Assembly: GCA_002435955.1 (NCBI GenBank)
Contig: DIWZ01000008.1
Coordinates: 37,168-101,167, forward strand
Reading direction: 5' to 3'
DNA: 64,000 bases
From: Pelobacter sp. UBA6093
GTDB lineage: Bacteria > Desulfobacterota > Desulfuromonadia > Desulfuromonadales > Syntrophotaleaceae
The position numbers and the translations under genes were made by a program. Positions 25,681 to 34,127 of the stretch are shown in pieces (the stretch's first letter is position 1; the number at the start of each line of letters is the position of its first letter). The notes under the pieces were generated by a model. It did no database searches. It saw only the letters and a program-made list of their open reading frames with translations, and was not told the DNA's origin.

Positions 25681-25998
25681 TTTTTGATCCGGTTTATACA
25701 TCACAATTCAACGAATCGAGGAGTGTCATAGGTTTTTGCAGGTCCATCATGGGGCGGGTTTTTTGTTTAATGCCACCCCAAACTGGAAGACAGCCGAAAA
25801 ATGCCAAAAACGCCTTATATCAAATACTTTGCAAGTTGCCGGAGCATGTTTTCTCCACAGATTCTACAGGCGAGGCGTATTTAAATGCTCTCCCCCTGTT
25901 GTGAACTGTCAATTTGCTGCTAGCATCGAAAAGCAGCACCAATGATCAACCTTGCCACCATCAAACTCAATCAGCCACAACAACCAAGGAGGTGTCCC
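25681..25998. other. intergenic stretch between gltD and ferredoxin gene
   Basis: About 320 bases with no supported gene. GGGGCGGGTTTTTTG at 25751-25765 may take part in a weak terminator, but no good stem is seen. The last bases hold the AAGGAGG ribosome site of the ferredoxin. Confidence 0.4.
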
Positions 25999-26184
25999 AT
26001 GGGAACTCATTTTATCACTGACGATTGTGTCGCCTGCGGTGCGTGCGAACCGGTCTGTCCCGTAAGCGCTATCAGCGCAGACGATCCGGTGTACCTGCTC
26101 GACCAGGAGACATGCACGGATTGCGGAGCATGTGACGATGTCTGTCCGGTCGATGCCATCAAGTGGGAAAAGACCGAAGGCTAG
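25999..26184 (+). CDS. 2[4Fe-4S] ferredoxin
   Basis: The 61-residue protein has two classical motifs, CVACGACEPVCP and CTDCGACDDVCP, with Cys spacing CxxCxxCxxxCP each. It is acidic, as expected for a clostridial-type low-potential electron carrier. ATG 25999 follows AAGGAGG; the frame from 25942 adds an unrelated extension. It lies 318 bases after gltD, so it may be separately transcribed. A strong terminator follows. Its partners are unknown. Confidence 0.93.
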   Translation: MGTHFITDDCVACGACEPVCPVSAISADDPVYLLDQETCTDCGACDDVCPVDAIKWEKTEG

Positions 26185-26226
26185 GCCGACACCACCGGCT
26201 TGGCCTCAGCGAAATGTCCAATCAAG

Positions 26227-26262
26227 AAGAAGGGAGTGAATGTATTATTTCACTCCCTTCTT
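26227..26262. terminator. bidirectional intrinsic terminator
   Basis: AAGAAGGGAGTGAA (26227-26240) and TTCACTCCCTTCTT (26249-26262) form a perfect 14-pair stem with an eight-base loop, followed by TCT on the plus strand. It sits between the convergent ferredoxin and AsmA-like genes and could serve both. Confidence 0.85.
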
Positions 26263-26271
26263 TCTGTATCC

Positions 26272-27696
26272 TTATTCCGGCTGCGCTACCGAGCCGGAGT
26301 AGAATACTTCGCACTCTCCGCCAGAGAGGATCTCCCTGCCTTTCTTGAACAACCCGAAAACCGATCCAGTGAGGGATTTGAGGATACTCGGCTTTTCTAT
26401 CACCGGCTCCTGGAAGCTGCCGCGGATTTTTTGCTGCACCTTGGCGCAGCCATTGGCGTCGATCAGCGCCATGGTCACCTCATTGAACTGTTCGTTGATG
26501 AAATCGAGCCCACCCTGCAGAGCGACCCGGTTCTCCTTGGTAGCCATGGCCACATCCTGCGCCAGTGCCACTCCGTCCGCGACATTCCAGTCAGATACCA
26601 GTCTGGGGATCTCGCTACGGCCATCCGATCTTTGAGAAAGCCTCGCAAAATCGAACCCCTTGGTGGCCGCCAGGCCCAAAGGACCTGCAAGGAAAAAGGC
26701 GCCCACATCCAACAGGTTAAAATTTTGACTGGACTCAAACCTGGAAAATTCCTGATCGAGATCGCGGCCAATAAGGATGAGGTCCTTGCCCCGCAGCAGA
26801 ATCTGCCCCTTCGCGGTCTGTCTCATCTGCTTCACGGTCTTTCCCTGTAATGCCAGATGCGCGGACAAATCCATCGCTCCTTCAGCGACCTTTTGCGGTG
26901 ACAGGATTTTGAAGAACTCCTCGATGCGGAACTGAGGAAGCGCGTAGCGGACAGCATAAAGGGGAGTAGCGCCCGAAAAGTCCGCCCGGAGGTTCCCTGA
27001 TCCCTCGGCACCGAAGACCCGCATGGTGACCGGCTTGAGATTGAAGACCCCATTCTTCCCTTCAGCCGACAACTTCAAATCGGACACCGCGAAGGCGTTT
27101 CTCCGCACCTTCTTGCAGGCCAGTTCAGCCGTAAAGGAAAGAAGTTTCAGGCGATTCGAGCGCTCCCCGGCCGAGAGCTTCAGAGGGTCGAGCTTAAGGT
27201 TGCAGCCCAAGGCTTCGAATCCCTCCCCGGATTGTTGGTCCGCAAAGCGGAGCGTTCCATCCGCAAGGGAAACGTTCGCCAGGTCCAACGCGGGGAAGGT
27301 GTCGCCGGCCTCCGGGTTTTCGAAATTAAAATGGCCGTCACGATCCCGCTCGATGGAGATCCGGGGGTGTTTTAGCGCGACCATTTCGAAGCGGATCTGA
27401 TTTTTGAACAAAGGGAGCAGCTTAATCCCAAACTTGGCCTCCTTTACGATGGCGACCTCAGCCCCCTGGGTGCCAATATGCACGTTTTCCATCGTAATCT
27501 GCAAAGCCGGGAAGAGGTCGATTCCCATGCGGCCGCCGGCCCTGACTTCCAGTCCCAAAGCCCCAGAGGCGGCCGCTTCCAATCGGGGCCGGTAAGCATC
27601 GGTGCTCACAAAAATAAACAGGGTCATTGCAACGAGGACCAGAAGACCCGCGAACCCGATGGCGGCAATAAGGAAGATCTTAAGTTGTTTTGACAT
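26272..27696 (-). CDS. AsmA family protein
   Basis: The 474-residue protein has an N-terminal membrane helix (about residues 5-30) followed by the AsmA pattern YRPRLEAAASGALGLEVRAGGRMGIDLFPALQITMENVHIG. The repeated beta-rich body ends in the family core (DLSAHLALQGKTVKQMRQTAKGQ and FARLSQRSDGRSEIPRLVSDWNVADGVAL). AsmA proteins are inner-membrane-anchored and extend through the periplasm; roles in outer-membrane assembly or phospholipid transport are proposed. I chose ATG 27696 as the start of the membrane helix. It is divergent from ovoA. Confidence 0.88.
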   Translation of the reverse strand: MSKQLKIFLIAAIGFAGLLVLVAMTLFIFVSTDAYRPRLEAAASGALGLEVRAGGRMGIDLFPALQITMENVHIGTQGAEVAIVKEAKFGIKLLPLFKNQIRFEMVALKHPRISIERDRDGHFNFENPEAGDTFPALDLANVSLADGTLRFADQQSGEGFEALGCNLKLDPLKLSAGERSNRLKLLSFTAELACKKVRRNAFAVSDLKLSAEGKNGVFNLKPVTMRVFGAEGSGNLRADFSGATPLYAVRYALPQFRIEEFFKILSPQKVAEGAMDLSAHLALQGKTVKQMRQTAKGQILLRGKDLILIGRDLDQEFSRFESSQNFNLLDVGAFFLAGPLGLAATKGFDFARLSQRSDGRSEIPRLVSDWNVADGVALAQDVAMATKENRVALQGGLDFINEQFNEVTMALIDANGCAKVQQKIRGSFQEPVIEKPSILKSLTGSVFGLFKKGREILSGGECEVFYSGSVAQPE

Positions 27697-27980
27697 GGAC
27701 TTGATCCCGCCTATCGTAGATGAAGAAGCCCTACCCAAAATTCGCCACCCCGATCATATAAAGACTATCAAATCTAGAGGTACCCGCCATCGGCCGATTC
27801 GTTTCCATCCGGAAGAATGCCGGTGGGGCACGCACCGCATCGGTTTTGAAGGAAAACGGAGCCAGCTTTGGCTGAGGCTCTAGTCAGGATGGGAAGGTCG
27901 GTCATACAACCTCCGGTAAAAAATGATACCATTAAGAGTCTACTTTCATCCTGATAAACCACCTTCCTCCGGAGGCAGCT

Positions 27981-30098
27981 ATGGAACTCATGGAGCTACG
28001 CAAGACCCGGACGATCATTCTCAACCAGGGCAGCCCTGAGGTAAAACGCGAGGAAATTCGTGACTATTTTCATAAAACCTTCAGTATCGACGAGCAACTC
28101 TACGAAACCCTGGCCGTCGATGCGGCTTTTTATCTGCGCGCCGAACCGCTGCGTCATCCGCTGATCTTCTATCTCGGGCACACGGCCAGTTTCTATATCA
28201 ACAAACTGGTGATCGGCAAGCTTCTCACCGAGCGGATCAATCCGCGCTTCGAGGCGATGTTCGCCATCGGCGTCGACGAGATGTCCTGGGACGATCTGGA
28301 CGAAGCGAATTACGACTGGCCGAGCGTGGCTGAGGTCAAGGCGTATCGCAACCAGGTGCGAGATCTGGTGGACGGGGTGATCAGCGCGTTGCCGTTGCAG
28401 TTGCCGATCACCTGGGACAGCCCGTTCTGGGTGGTCATGATGGGCATCGAGCACCAGCGCATCCACCTGGAAACCTCATCGGTCATCATTCGCCGGTTGC
28501 CGCTCGACATGGTCCGTACGTTGCCGCTCTGGGAAATCTGCCGCGAATCGGGTTCGGCACCTGAAAATGCGCTGTTGCCTGTTCGCGGCGGCATGGTCGA
28601 GCTGGGCAAGGGGAAGGACCACCCCCTTTATGGCTGGGACAACGAGTTTGGTCTTCATCGCTTCGAGATTGAGGACTACCAGGCGAGTAAGTACCTGGTA
28701 TCCAACCGGGAATACCTGGCGTTTGTGGATGCCGGCGGTTACCGCAAGCCGCAGTTCTGGACCGAGGAAGGGCGGCGCTGGCTCGATTTTTCCAGGGCCG
28801 GGCAGCCCCTGTTCTGGATCAAAAACCAGGATGGTTATGGACTCCGCACCATGGCCCGGCAGATCGACATGCCCTGGGACTGGCCGGTGGAGGTGAATTA
28901 CCTGGAAGCGAAAGCCTTCTGCAACTGGAAGGCGCAACAGACCGGGCTGCCGATCCGCCTGCCGACGGAGGATGAATGGTACCGCCTGCGCGACCAACTG
29001 CAGCTGCCCGATCAGCCTTATTGGAAGCAGGCGCCGGGTAACCTCAACCTGGAATACTGGGCGTCTTCCTGTCCGGTGAACCGTTTTAATCATGGAGATT
29101 TCTACGATGTGGTCGGCAATGTCTGGCAGTGGACCGAAACGCCGATCAGCGGCTTCGACGGTTTCGAGGTGCATCCCTGCTACGATGATTTTTCGACTCC
29201 GACCTTCGATACCCAGCACAATCTGATCAAGGGCGGTTCCTGGATTTCGACCGGCAACGAGGCGACCCGCGACAGTCGCTACGCTTTTCGCCGCCACTTC
29301 TTTCAGCACGCCGGTTTCCGTTATGTCGCCGCCCGGCAGCCGCTCGCCCAGCCGCAAGCCATGTACGAAACCGATGCGTCGGTGGCCCAGTACTGCGATG
29401 CCCACTACGGTCCGGACAAATTCAGCGTGCAGAACTTCCCACAACACCTGGTGCGGATCTGTCTCGACGCCATGAGCACGCGACCGCGACAACGGGCGCT
29501 CGATCTCGGCTGCGCCGTCGGTCGTGCAAGCTTCGAACTGGCGAAACATTTCGACTTCGTCTCCGGCATCGACTTTTCCGCCCGGTTTATCCGCATCGCC
29601 CATCAGCTCCAGCAAAAAGGGGTTATCCGTTATCAGTTGCCGGAAGAGGGGGAGCTGGTTTCCTACCACGAAAAGCACTTGAGTGACTTCGGCCTGCAGG
29701 GGATCGGCGAGCGGATCGAGTTCTTGCAGGGGGATGCCCATAACCTCAAGCCGCAGTTCAGCAACTACGATCTGATCCTCGCGGCCAACCTGCTGGATCG
29801 ACTCTACGACCCGGCGCGGTTTTTATCGGCGATCCACCAGCGCCTCAAAATCGGCGGGCTGCTGGTGCTGGTCTCACCCTATACCTGGCTGGAAGAGTAC
29901 ACCAGAAAGGAAAACTGGCTCGGCGGCATCCGCAGGGCGGGAGAACCCTACACCACCCTGGAAGGGCTGCACGATCTGCTCGAAGCTCACTTCAGACCTG
30001 TGCAAGAACCGCAGGATGTGGAGTTCGTCATCCGCGAAACCGCCCGCAAGTATCAGCATAGCGTCTCGCAACTGACCATCTGGGAGCGAAGCCGTTGA
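27981..30098 (+). CDS. ovoA: OvoA: 5-histidylcysteine sulfoxide synthase with fused methyltransferase
   Basis: OvoA joins cysteine to histidine oxidatively in ovothiol synthesis and then methylates the product. The 705-residue protein has three parts. The N-terminal DinB-like part holds the iron-binding HxxxHxE motif in GIEHQRIHLE. A formylglycine-enzyme-like sulfoxide synthase domain follows (about 200-460; FEIEDYQASKYLVSNREYLAF, GNVWQWTETP, IKGGSWISTGNEA). The C-terminal SAM methyltransferase (about 475-705) contains ALDLGCAVGRASFELAK. ATG 27981 follows CGGAGGCAG. It is a single-gene unit. The separate 5-histidylcysteine sulfoxide lyase (OvoB) is not in the window. Confidence 0.93.
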   Translation: MELMELRKTRTIILNQGSPEVKREEIRDYFHKTFSIDEQLYETLAVDAAFYLRAEPLRHPLIFYLGHTASFYINKLVIGKLLTERINPRFEAMFAIGVDEMSWDDLDEANYDWPSVAEVKAYRNQVRDLVDGVISALPLQLPITWDSPFWVVMMGIEHQRIHLETSSVIIRRLPLDMVRTLPLWEICRESGSAPENALLPVRGGMVELGKGKDHPLYGWDNEFGLHRFEIEDYQASKYLVSNREYLAFVDAGGYRKPQFWTEEGRRWLDFSRAGQPLFWIKNQDGYGLRTMARQIDMPWDWPVEVNYLEAKAFCNWKAQQTGLPIRLPTEDEWYRLRDQLQLPDQPYWKQAPGNLNLEYWASSCPVNRFNHGDFYDVVGNVWQWTETPISGFDGFEVHPCYDDFSTPTFDTQHNLIKGGSWISTGNEATRDSRYAFRRHFFQHAGFRYVAARQPLAQPQAMYETDASVAQYCDAHYGPDKFSVQNFPQHLVRICLDAMSTRPRQRALDLGCAVGRASFELAKHFDFVSGIDFSARFIRIAHQLQQKGVIRYQLPEEGELVSYHEKHLSDFGLQGIGERIEFLQGDAHNLKPQFSNYDLILAANLLDRLYDPARFLSAIHQRLKIGGLLVLVSPYTWLEEYTRKENWLGGIRRAGEPYTTLEGLHDLLEAHFRPVQEPQDVEFVIRETARKYQHSVSQLTIWERSR

Positions 30099-30138
30099 TA
30101 GCATCTGCCCTCTGCTCTGCCGGCAATTCAGGAGTCTT

Positions 30139-30768
30139 TCAGTCGGCGGTTTGCCAATGAAGCAGTTGCTTGCGAAAGTCGATGCGGTAGTGATGTTGCC
30201 TGAGGAAGTCCATGCCGAGCAGGCCATCGAAGGGGGCGTCCTCATCTTGAATATCGATTACATACACAGTGGGGTTTTGCCAGGTATGGGGGCCGACTTG
30301 GAGGGATCCGAGGCGGACCTGATCGGTGGCGATCAATTGGCCGCTCGCCAGGCGCGACCAGCCTTTGGCCAACTGCTTGATCTGCAGTGGTGCCATGGTG
30401 CGGCGATGGAAGACGGTTTGCGAAGCGCCGGTGTCGAGCAGCAACCGGGCGTGGATCCGGCTGTAGCCGTCGCTGATTTCCACCGGCACCAGCACCTGGT
30501 TGCCATGCACCTCCACCGGGGTGGTTTTGGGGCGACGCAGGGATTGCTCGGCGGCGCGCGCTTTCTGCTGCAGTTCCCGACGCTCGGCAGGGGAGAGGTC
30601 GGTGTCGTCGACGAATACCGGGGTGCCATGTTCATCGAGGTAGCGCAGCATCTCCCCGTGGCCCGTGTGGGGGATGATCAGAATAATTGCCAGAAGCAGA
30701 GGCAGGGCTATGCGGCCCGGTGTTGATCGGTGATGCGGTATTGAAAAATTCGTTCTGTTTGGTCGCAT
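30139..30768 (-). CDS. exported retropepsin-like aspartic protease
   Basis: The 209-residue protein has a signal or anchor segment (about residues 20-37), then MLRYLDEHGTPVFVDD, a DUF4124-like segment, then a coiled stretch. A retropepsin-like clan AA domain follows (LLLDTGASQTVF, with DTGA as the active Asp motif; FDGLLGMDFLRQHHYRID as the conserved end). Bacterial proteins of this type are presumed to be dimeric periplasmic aspartic proteases. It is convergent with ovoA and divergent from the hydrolase gene. Its substrate is unknown. Confidence 0.82.
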   Translation of the reverse strand: MRPNRTNFSIPHHRSTPGRIALPLLLAIILIIPHTGHGEMLRYLDEHGTPVFVDDTDLSPAERRELQQKARAAEQSLRRPKTTPVEVHGNQVLVPVEISDGYSRIHARLLLDTGASQTVFHRRTMAPLQIKQLAKGWSRLASGQLIATDQVRLGSLQVGPHTWQNPTVYVIDIQDEDAPFDGLLGMDFLRQHHYRIDFRKQLLHWQTAD

Positions 30769-30933
30769 ATTTTTATGGCACTTTCGTTGCGGACGATTCG
30801 TCGGGGTGGCTCAAAATCTGGCCTCATTCAAAGTGTGCGATGTTGTCATTGTATCGCACGAATAAATTTGGACAAGGGATGGCCGATGCGGTTCACTTCG
30901 TTCACCGGCATCCTATATGGGTTGGCTGTTTTG

Positions 30934-30966
30934 GTAGGATGTGGTGAGGGGCGAACTGTATCGGTG
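30934..30966 (+). repeat. GTAGGATGTGGTGAGG dispersed motif, copy 2
   Basis: GTAGGATGTGGTGAGG with a following GCGAACTGTATCGG segment matches the copy at 19297-19329. It ends just upstream of the alpha/beta hydrolase start and may overlap its ribosome-site region. Confidence 0.6.
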
Positions 30967-30970
30967 AATT

Positions 30971-31798
30971 ATGGAAACCTTGGGAAATCTAAAAATCCGT
31001 CGATATGGCAGCGCAGGCCCAACGGTGATCGTGCTGCACGGCGGGCCCGCTGCAACCGGTAGTGCACAGGAGTTGGCGCGGGGGCTGTCGGACGGATTCC
31101 GGGTCATTGAGCCGTGGCAACGCGGTTCGGGAGGAGATGAGCTGCTGAGCGTGGCGCGGCATGTGGCCGACCTGCACGAACTGGTACGGGAGGTTGGCGA
31201 AGAACGCCCCCCGGCGCTGATTGGCGAATCGTGGGGAGCCATGCTGGCGCTCGCGTATGCGGCTGCGCACCCGCACGAGGCGGGCCCGATCGCGCTGGTT
31301 GGGTGCGGAACCTTTGACAGGTCATCGCGGACCCGCGGTGTAAGAATCCGCGAAGAGCGGATTGCCCAATACCTGGCGGAACATCCGGAATACTCATCGG
31401 ATTTGCATCTAAGACCGGGCGAACGAATCATGAAATGGCAGAACATGACGGACAGGTACGATCCCCTGCCGGAGACATCGAATGCCGAAAACGCGCCTTT
31501 CGACATGCAGGCTTTTACCGAAACCTGGAAGGATATGCTTCACTGTCAGGAATCCGGATTGTATCCCGCTGCCTTCGCCGTCATTCATTCCCCCGTCATC
31601 ATGCTTCACGGCGCCTACGATCCTCACCCCGGCAAAATGATCCGGGACAGTCTGAAACCCTATCTCCCCCAGTTGGAATATCGGGAATTCGAAAAATGCG
31701 GGCATCATCCGGCCATCGAGAGGCATGCCAGGGAGGCATTCTTTACTGCATTGCGTGATTGGCTGGCCAAGAGCTTGCTGGACGGAGTTTCCGGATGA
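30971..31798 (+). CDS. alpha/beta hydrolase
   Basis: The 275-residue protein has the alpha/beta-hydrolase oxyanion segment VIVLHGGPAATG, the nucleophile elbow LIGESWGAMLAL (Ser in GESWG), an acidic residue in MLHGAYDPHPG and the His in KCGHHPAIE. No signal peptide is seen, so it is probably cytoplasmic. HGGP and GESWG are reminiscent of proline-iminopeptidase-like members, but the substrate cannot be named. The ribosome site is weak. It is followed after 22 bases by the lipase-maturation-factor homologue. Confidence 0.85.
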   Translation: METLGNLKIRRYGSAGPTVIVLHGGPAATGSAQELARGLSDGFRVIEPWQRGSGGDELLSVARHVADLHELVREVGEERPPALIGESWGAMLALAYAAAHPHEAGPIALVGCGTFDRSSRTRGVRIREERIAQYLAEHPEYSSDLHLRPGERIMKWQNMTDRYDPLPETSNAENAPFDMQAFTETWKDMLHCQESGLYPAAFAVIHSPVIMLHGAYDPHPGKMIRDSLKPYLPQLEYREFEKCGHHPAIERHAREAFFTALRDWLAKSLLDGVSG

Positions 31799-31820
31799 AA
31801 ACGAACCGGTTTTAAGGGCG

Positions 31821-33260
31821 ATGACCATGGACGCTTCCGGCCCCACTTACATCATCAGTCAATGGCTCTTTCTGAAGCTGCTGGGGATCGTTTTCGGCAT
31901 CGCGTTCTGCTCCCTCCTCATCCAGGTCGACGGTCTGTACGGTTCCCGGGGTATTCTACCCATACGGGATTTGATCGGTCCGTTGCAAAAGCGGGAAATC
32001 GTCAGGGTTCTTGCCTGGCTGCCGAGCCTGTTTCTGTTCCACTGCAGCGACATCTTCATCAGGTGCTGCGCCGCTGCGGGAGTGGCGTTCTCCGTGTTGC
32101 TCCTCGCCGGATTCCTGCCCGCCCTGATGCTGGTGCTTCTCTGGTTGCTCTATCTCTCCTTCGTTTCCGTCGGGCGGGAATTTCTCTCATTCCAGTGGGA
32201 TATGCTGCTTCTGGAAACCGGCTTCATGGCCATCTTCTTCGCACTTTTGACCCCGCCTCCCGTGTTGGTCATCTGGGGTTGGTGGTTGTTCCTGTTCCGC
32301 TTCATTGTTTCGGCCGGGGTGGTCAAACTGACCAGCGGCGACCCCCATTGGCGAAACCTGACTGCCCTGCGCTACCATTATGAAACCCAACCCCTGCCCA
32401 ATCGCATCGCCTGGTACGCCCACCAGTTCCCTCAAACCGTGCAAAAGTTCTCTACCTTCGGCACTTTCTTCTTTGAGCTGGCGGTGCCGTTTTTCATCTT
32501 CGGCCCGGATCCGGTGAAATATGTCGCGTTTTGGCTCCTGGTGTTTTTTCAAGGCCTGATTCTGCTAACCGGGAGTTACGGATTTTTTAACCTCCTGACC
32601 ATCGTGATGGCGGTACCGTTGCTGAACGACAATTATCTCCAACGGTTCGCGGAATTTGTCCGCGGTCCGATCTCCAGCCAACCGGGTACGCTGTTGACGG
32701 CAGCGATCTGCGCCGTGATAGCGCTCTTGATGCTCTTCAATGTTCTGCAGTTGATTCAGCTTTTCTACCGTTCCCGAATCTTTGCCCGGATTATCATCCC
32801 ATTGAGCCGCTGGGGCATCTCCAGTCCATACGGTTTGTTCGCCGTCATGACTACCGAACGCTTCGAATTCGTCATCGAGGGCAGCCATGATGCGCGGGCC
32901 TGGCAGCCCTACGCTTTTCGCTGGAAACCCGGACATCCCTCCGCGCCGCCGCGTCAAGTCGCTCCGCATCAACCACGTCTGGACTGGCAGATGTGGTTCG
33001 CCGCGCTGCAACCCTCCCTCATCGAGCCCTGGCTGGGGAAATTCGTCTTGCGCCTGTTGCAAGGCTCTCCACCGGTCGTTGCGCTGCTCAAGAACAATCC
33101 TTTTCAGGACGCCCCGCCTCGCTACATCCGTGTGGTCGCGTACCAGTACCATTTCACCGATTGGCAAACCCGGCGCACCATGGGAACCTGGTGGCGCCGG
33201 GACTTGATCGGGGCGTCAGATCCCTTATCCTTGCCTGAAGAGCGGGTCGACAGGCGGTGA
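31821..33260 (+). CDS. lipase maturation factor family membrane protein
   Basis: The 479-residue protein resembles eukaryotic LMF1/2 and bacterial relatives: six or more membrane helices in the first 300 residues with FVSVGREFLSFQWDMLLLETGFMAIF and SGDPHWRNLTALRYHYETQPLPN, the hallmark of the family. The C-terminal part (FVIEGSHDARAWQPYAFRWKPG and PWLGKFVLRLLQGSP) is the conserved soluble domain. Bacterial function is unproven; LMF1 helps lipases fold in the ER. I start at ATG 31821; 31827 is also possible. Its closeness to an alpha/beta hydrolase suggests an operon. Confidence 0.88.
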   Translation: MTMDASGPTYIISQWLFLKLLGIVFGIAFCSLLIQVDGLYGSRGILPIRDLIGPLQKREIVRVLAWLPSLFLFHCSDIFIRCCAAAGVAFSVLLLAGFLPALMLVLLWLLYLSFVSVGREFLSFQWDMLLLETGFMAIFFALLTPPPVLVIWGWWLFLFRFIVSAGVVKLTSGDPHWRNLTALRYHYETQPLPNRIAWYAHQFPQTVQKFSTFGTFFFELAVPFFIFGPDPVKYVAFWLLVFFQGLILLTGSYGFFNLLTIVMAVPLLNDNYLQRFAEFVRGPISSQPGTLLTAAICAVIALLMLFNVLQLIQLFYRSRIFARIIIPLSRWGISSPYGLFAVMTTERFEFVIEGSHDARAWQPYAFRWKPGHPSAPPRQVAPHQPRLDWQMWFAALQPSLIEPWLGKFVLRLLQGSPPVVALLKNNPFQDAPPRYIRVVAYQYHFTDWQTRRTMGTWWRRDLIGASDPLSLPEERVDRR

Positions 33261-33323
33261 CTCTGCATTGTGCAGGCGACTTTAATGGTGTGGATAAAGC
33301 AGCAATCAGACCCCTGAGTGTGC

Positions 33324-33329
33324 TACAAT
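33324..33329 (+). promoter_or_regulatory. extended -10 promoter of the structured RNA
   Basis: TGCTACAAT (33321-33329) is an extended -10 box. It would start transcription near 33336, at the 5' side of the folded RNA. No clear -35 box. Confidence 0.5.
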
Positions 33330-33335
33330 GAGGAT

Positions 33336-33545
33336 GAAAAAGAGATTTCAAGTCGGTCAGCGTCTCTGGGGTGCCGATACCGGTGAAGGATGTTCGCCAA
33401 CACTTTAAGGACGTGCCCCGAAAAAGGCTCTGGTGAGCTAGCCTGTCCTGAACAGGTCGCCTGAAAGAGTCTTGAGAGGGCACAAGTGAGATGGCAGTGC
33501 GAACATTCATTGGATCAAGGACCGGCACCATCGGAGATCCCTGCA
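33336..33545 (+). ncRNA. ssrS: 6S RNA-like structured RNA
   Basis: There is no ORF, but a long rod can be folded. GTCTCTGGGGTGCCG (33362-33376) faces CGGCACCATCGGAGAT (33523-33538), and GGATGTTCGC faces GCGAACATTC (33499-33508). CACTT faces AAGTG, and GTGCCC faces GGGCAC (33478-33483). AAGGCTCT faces AGAGTCTT, and CCTGT faces ACAGG at the tip. The order of closing stem, interrupted middle and apical stem-loops is that of 6S RNA. The words ATGTTCGC near the 5' end, TGGTGAGC in the apical part and CGGAGATCCC at the 3' end also resemble E. coli 6S RNA. 6S RNA binds sigma70 RNA polymerase in stationary phase. Ends are approximate. Confidence 0.6.
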
Positions 33546-33640
33546 GGGTAGGACCTGCCCAAGTGGTTGCATGGCAACCTGAACCGGTAATCCTGCCCTG
33601 TCAAAATATACCGAACCTTTTACGAGGTTCGGTTTTTTTT
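33544..33640 (+). terminator. second hairpin and intrinsic terminator after the 6S-like RNA
   Basis: CAGGGTAGGA (33544-33553) pairs fully with TCCTGCCCTG (33591-33600), enclosing a smaller hairpin GGTTGC-ATG-GCAACC (33565-33579). Then comes a classic terminator: CCGAACCT (33611-33618) and AGGTTCGG (33625-33632) with a run of eight T (33633-33640). The primary transcript probably ends here. Confidence 0.85.
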
Positions 33641-33726
33641 GGATGCGCCGCGCGCGTCCAGATTAACCGCATCCTGAAGATGGTGTTTGTTAACGGAAAA
33701 GGGGAGGGGGAGTTGGGTAAAAAATA

Positions 33727-33786
33727 ACCGTCCGGTTCGTCACCATCAGGCGTTGCCTGGTTGGGAGTGGGATCAAGCCGGACGGT
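33727..33786. promoter_or_regulatory. conserved 3' inverted-repeat element, copy 2
   Basis: ACCGTCCGG (33727-33735) and CCGGACGGT (33778-33786) form a nine-pair stem. The loop contains CAGGCGTTGCCTG (an inner hairpin CAGG/CCTG) and AGTGGG, matching the loop of the element at 5737-5803. It ends 14 bases beyond the stop of the paralogous Cys-rich gene, almost the same spacing as in copy 1. Confidence 0.7.
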
Positions 33787-33800
33787 CTATTTAACAGTGG

Positions 33801-34028
33801 TTATCGAATCTGGGTCGGTTTGCATACCAGCGCCGGATTGTCGGTGGGACAACCACAAGAAGCGCATTGGTAATCCAGGTGTTGGGCCATCGGTTCGCAA
33901 ATGTGGCTGCGTTGCTCCGGTTTGGAACCGCAAAAATCACTACGTTCGGCCATTTCCAGGGGATGGCAGATGTGGGTTTTGTCATCCGATACGACTCCAC
34001 AGGTCCCGCATTTATAGGCAGAGATCAT
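33801..34028 (-). CDS. Cys-rich small protein, paralogue of the gene at 5817
   Basis: The 75-residue protein has YKCGTCG, HICHP, DFCGSKPE, HICEPM, YQCASCGCP and LVCKP, the same framework and length as the protein at 5817-6044. CxxC pairs and HxC motifs suggest zinc or Fe-S binding. The start has a GGAGAGA-type site; an extended -10 box TGATATAAT lies 53-58 bases upstream. It follows another Cys-rich gene on the same strand. No known function; the conserved flanks suggest both copies are expressed. Confidence 0.8.
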   Translation of the reverse strand: MISAYKCGTCGVVSDDKTHICHPLEMAERSDFCGSKPEQRSHICEPMAQHLDYQCASCGCPTDNPALVCKPTQIR

Positions 34029-34080
34029 GCTGTCTCTCCTTTTGGTTATAAATGGAAGAATTGTGACCGTTTAAGTAAGC

Positions 34081-34089
34081 ATTATATCA
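34081..34089 (-). promoter_or_regulatory. extended -10 promoter of the Cys-rich gene
   Basis: On the minus strand TGATATAAT gives a perfect TATAAT with an extended TG. Its position relative to the start codon matches that of the paralogue at 5817-6044. Confidence 0.6.
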
Positions 34090-34127
34090 CCAGATCATTT
34101 ATGCACAAACGGGATTTTGCCCCGCCA

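Noticed and set aside
33261..33600. tmRNA, RNase P RNA or a cobalamin riboswitch instead of 6S RNA.
   Set aside because: No tag reading frame, no GAGGAAAGTCCGGGC-like P-RNA core and no B12 box; the rod-like fold and end sequences fit 6S better.
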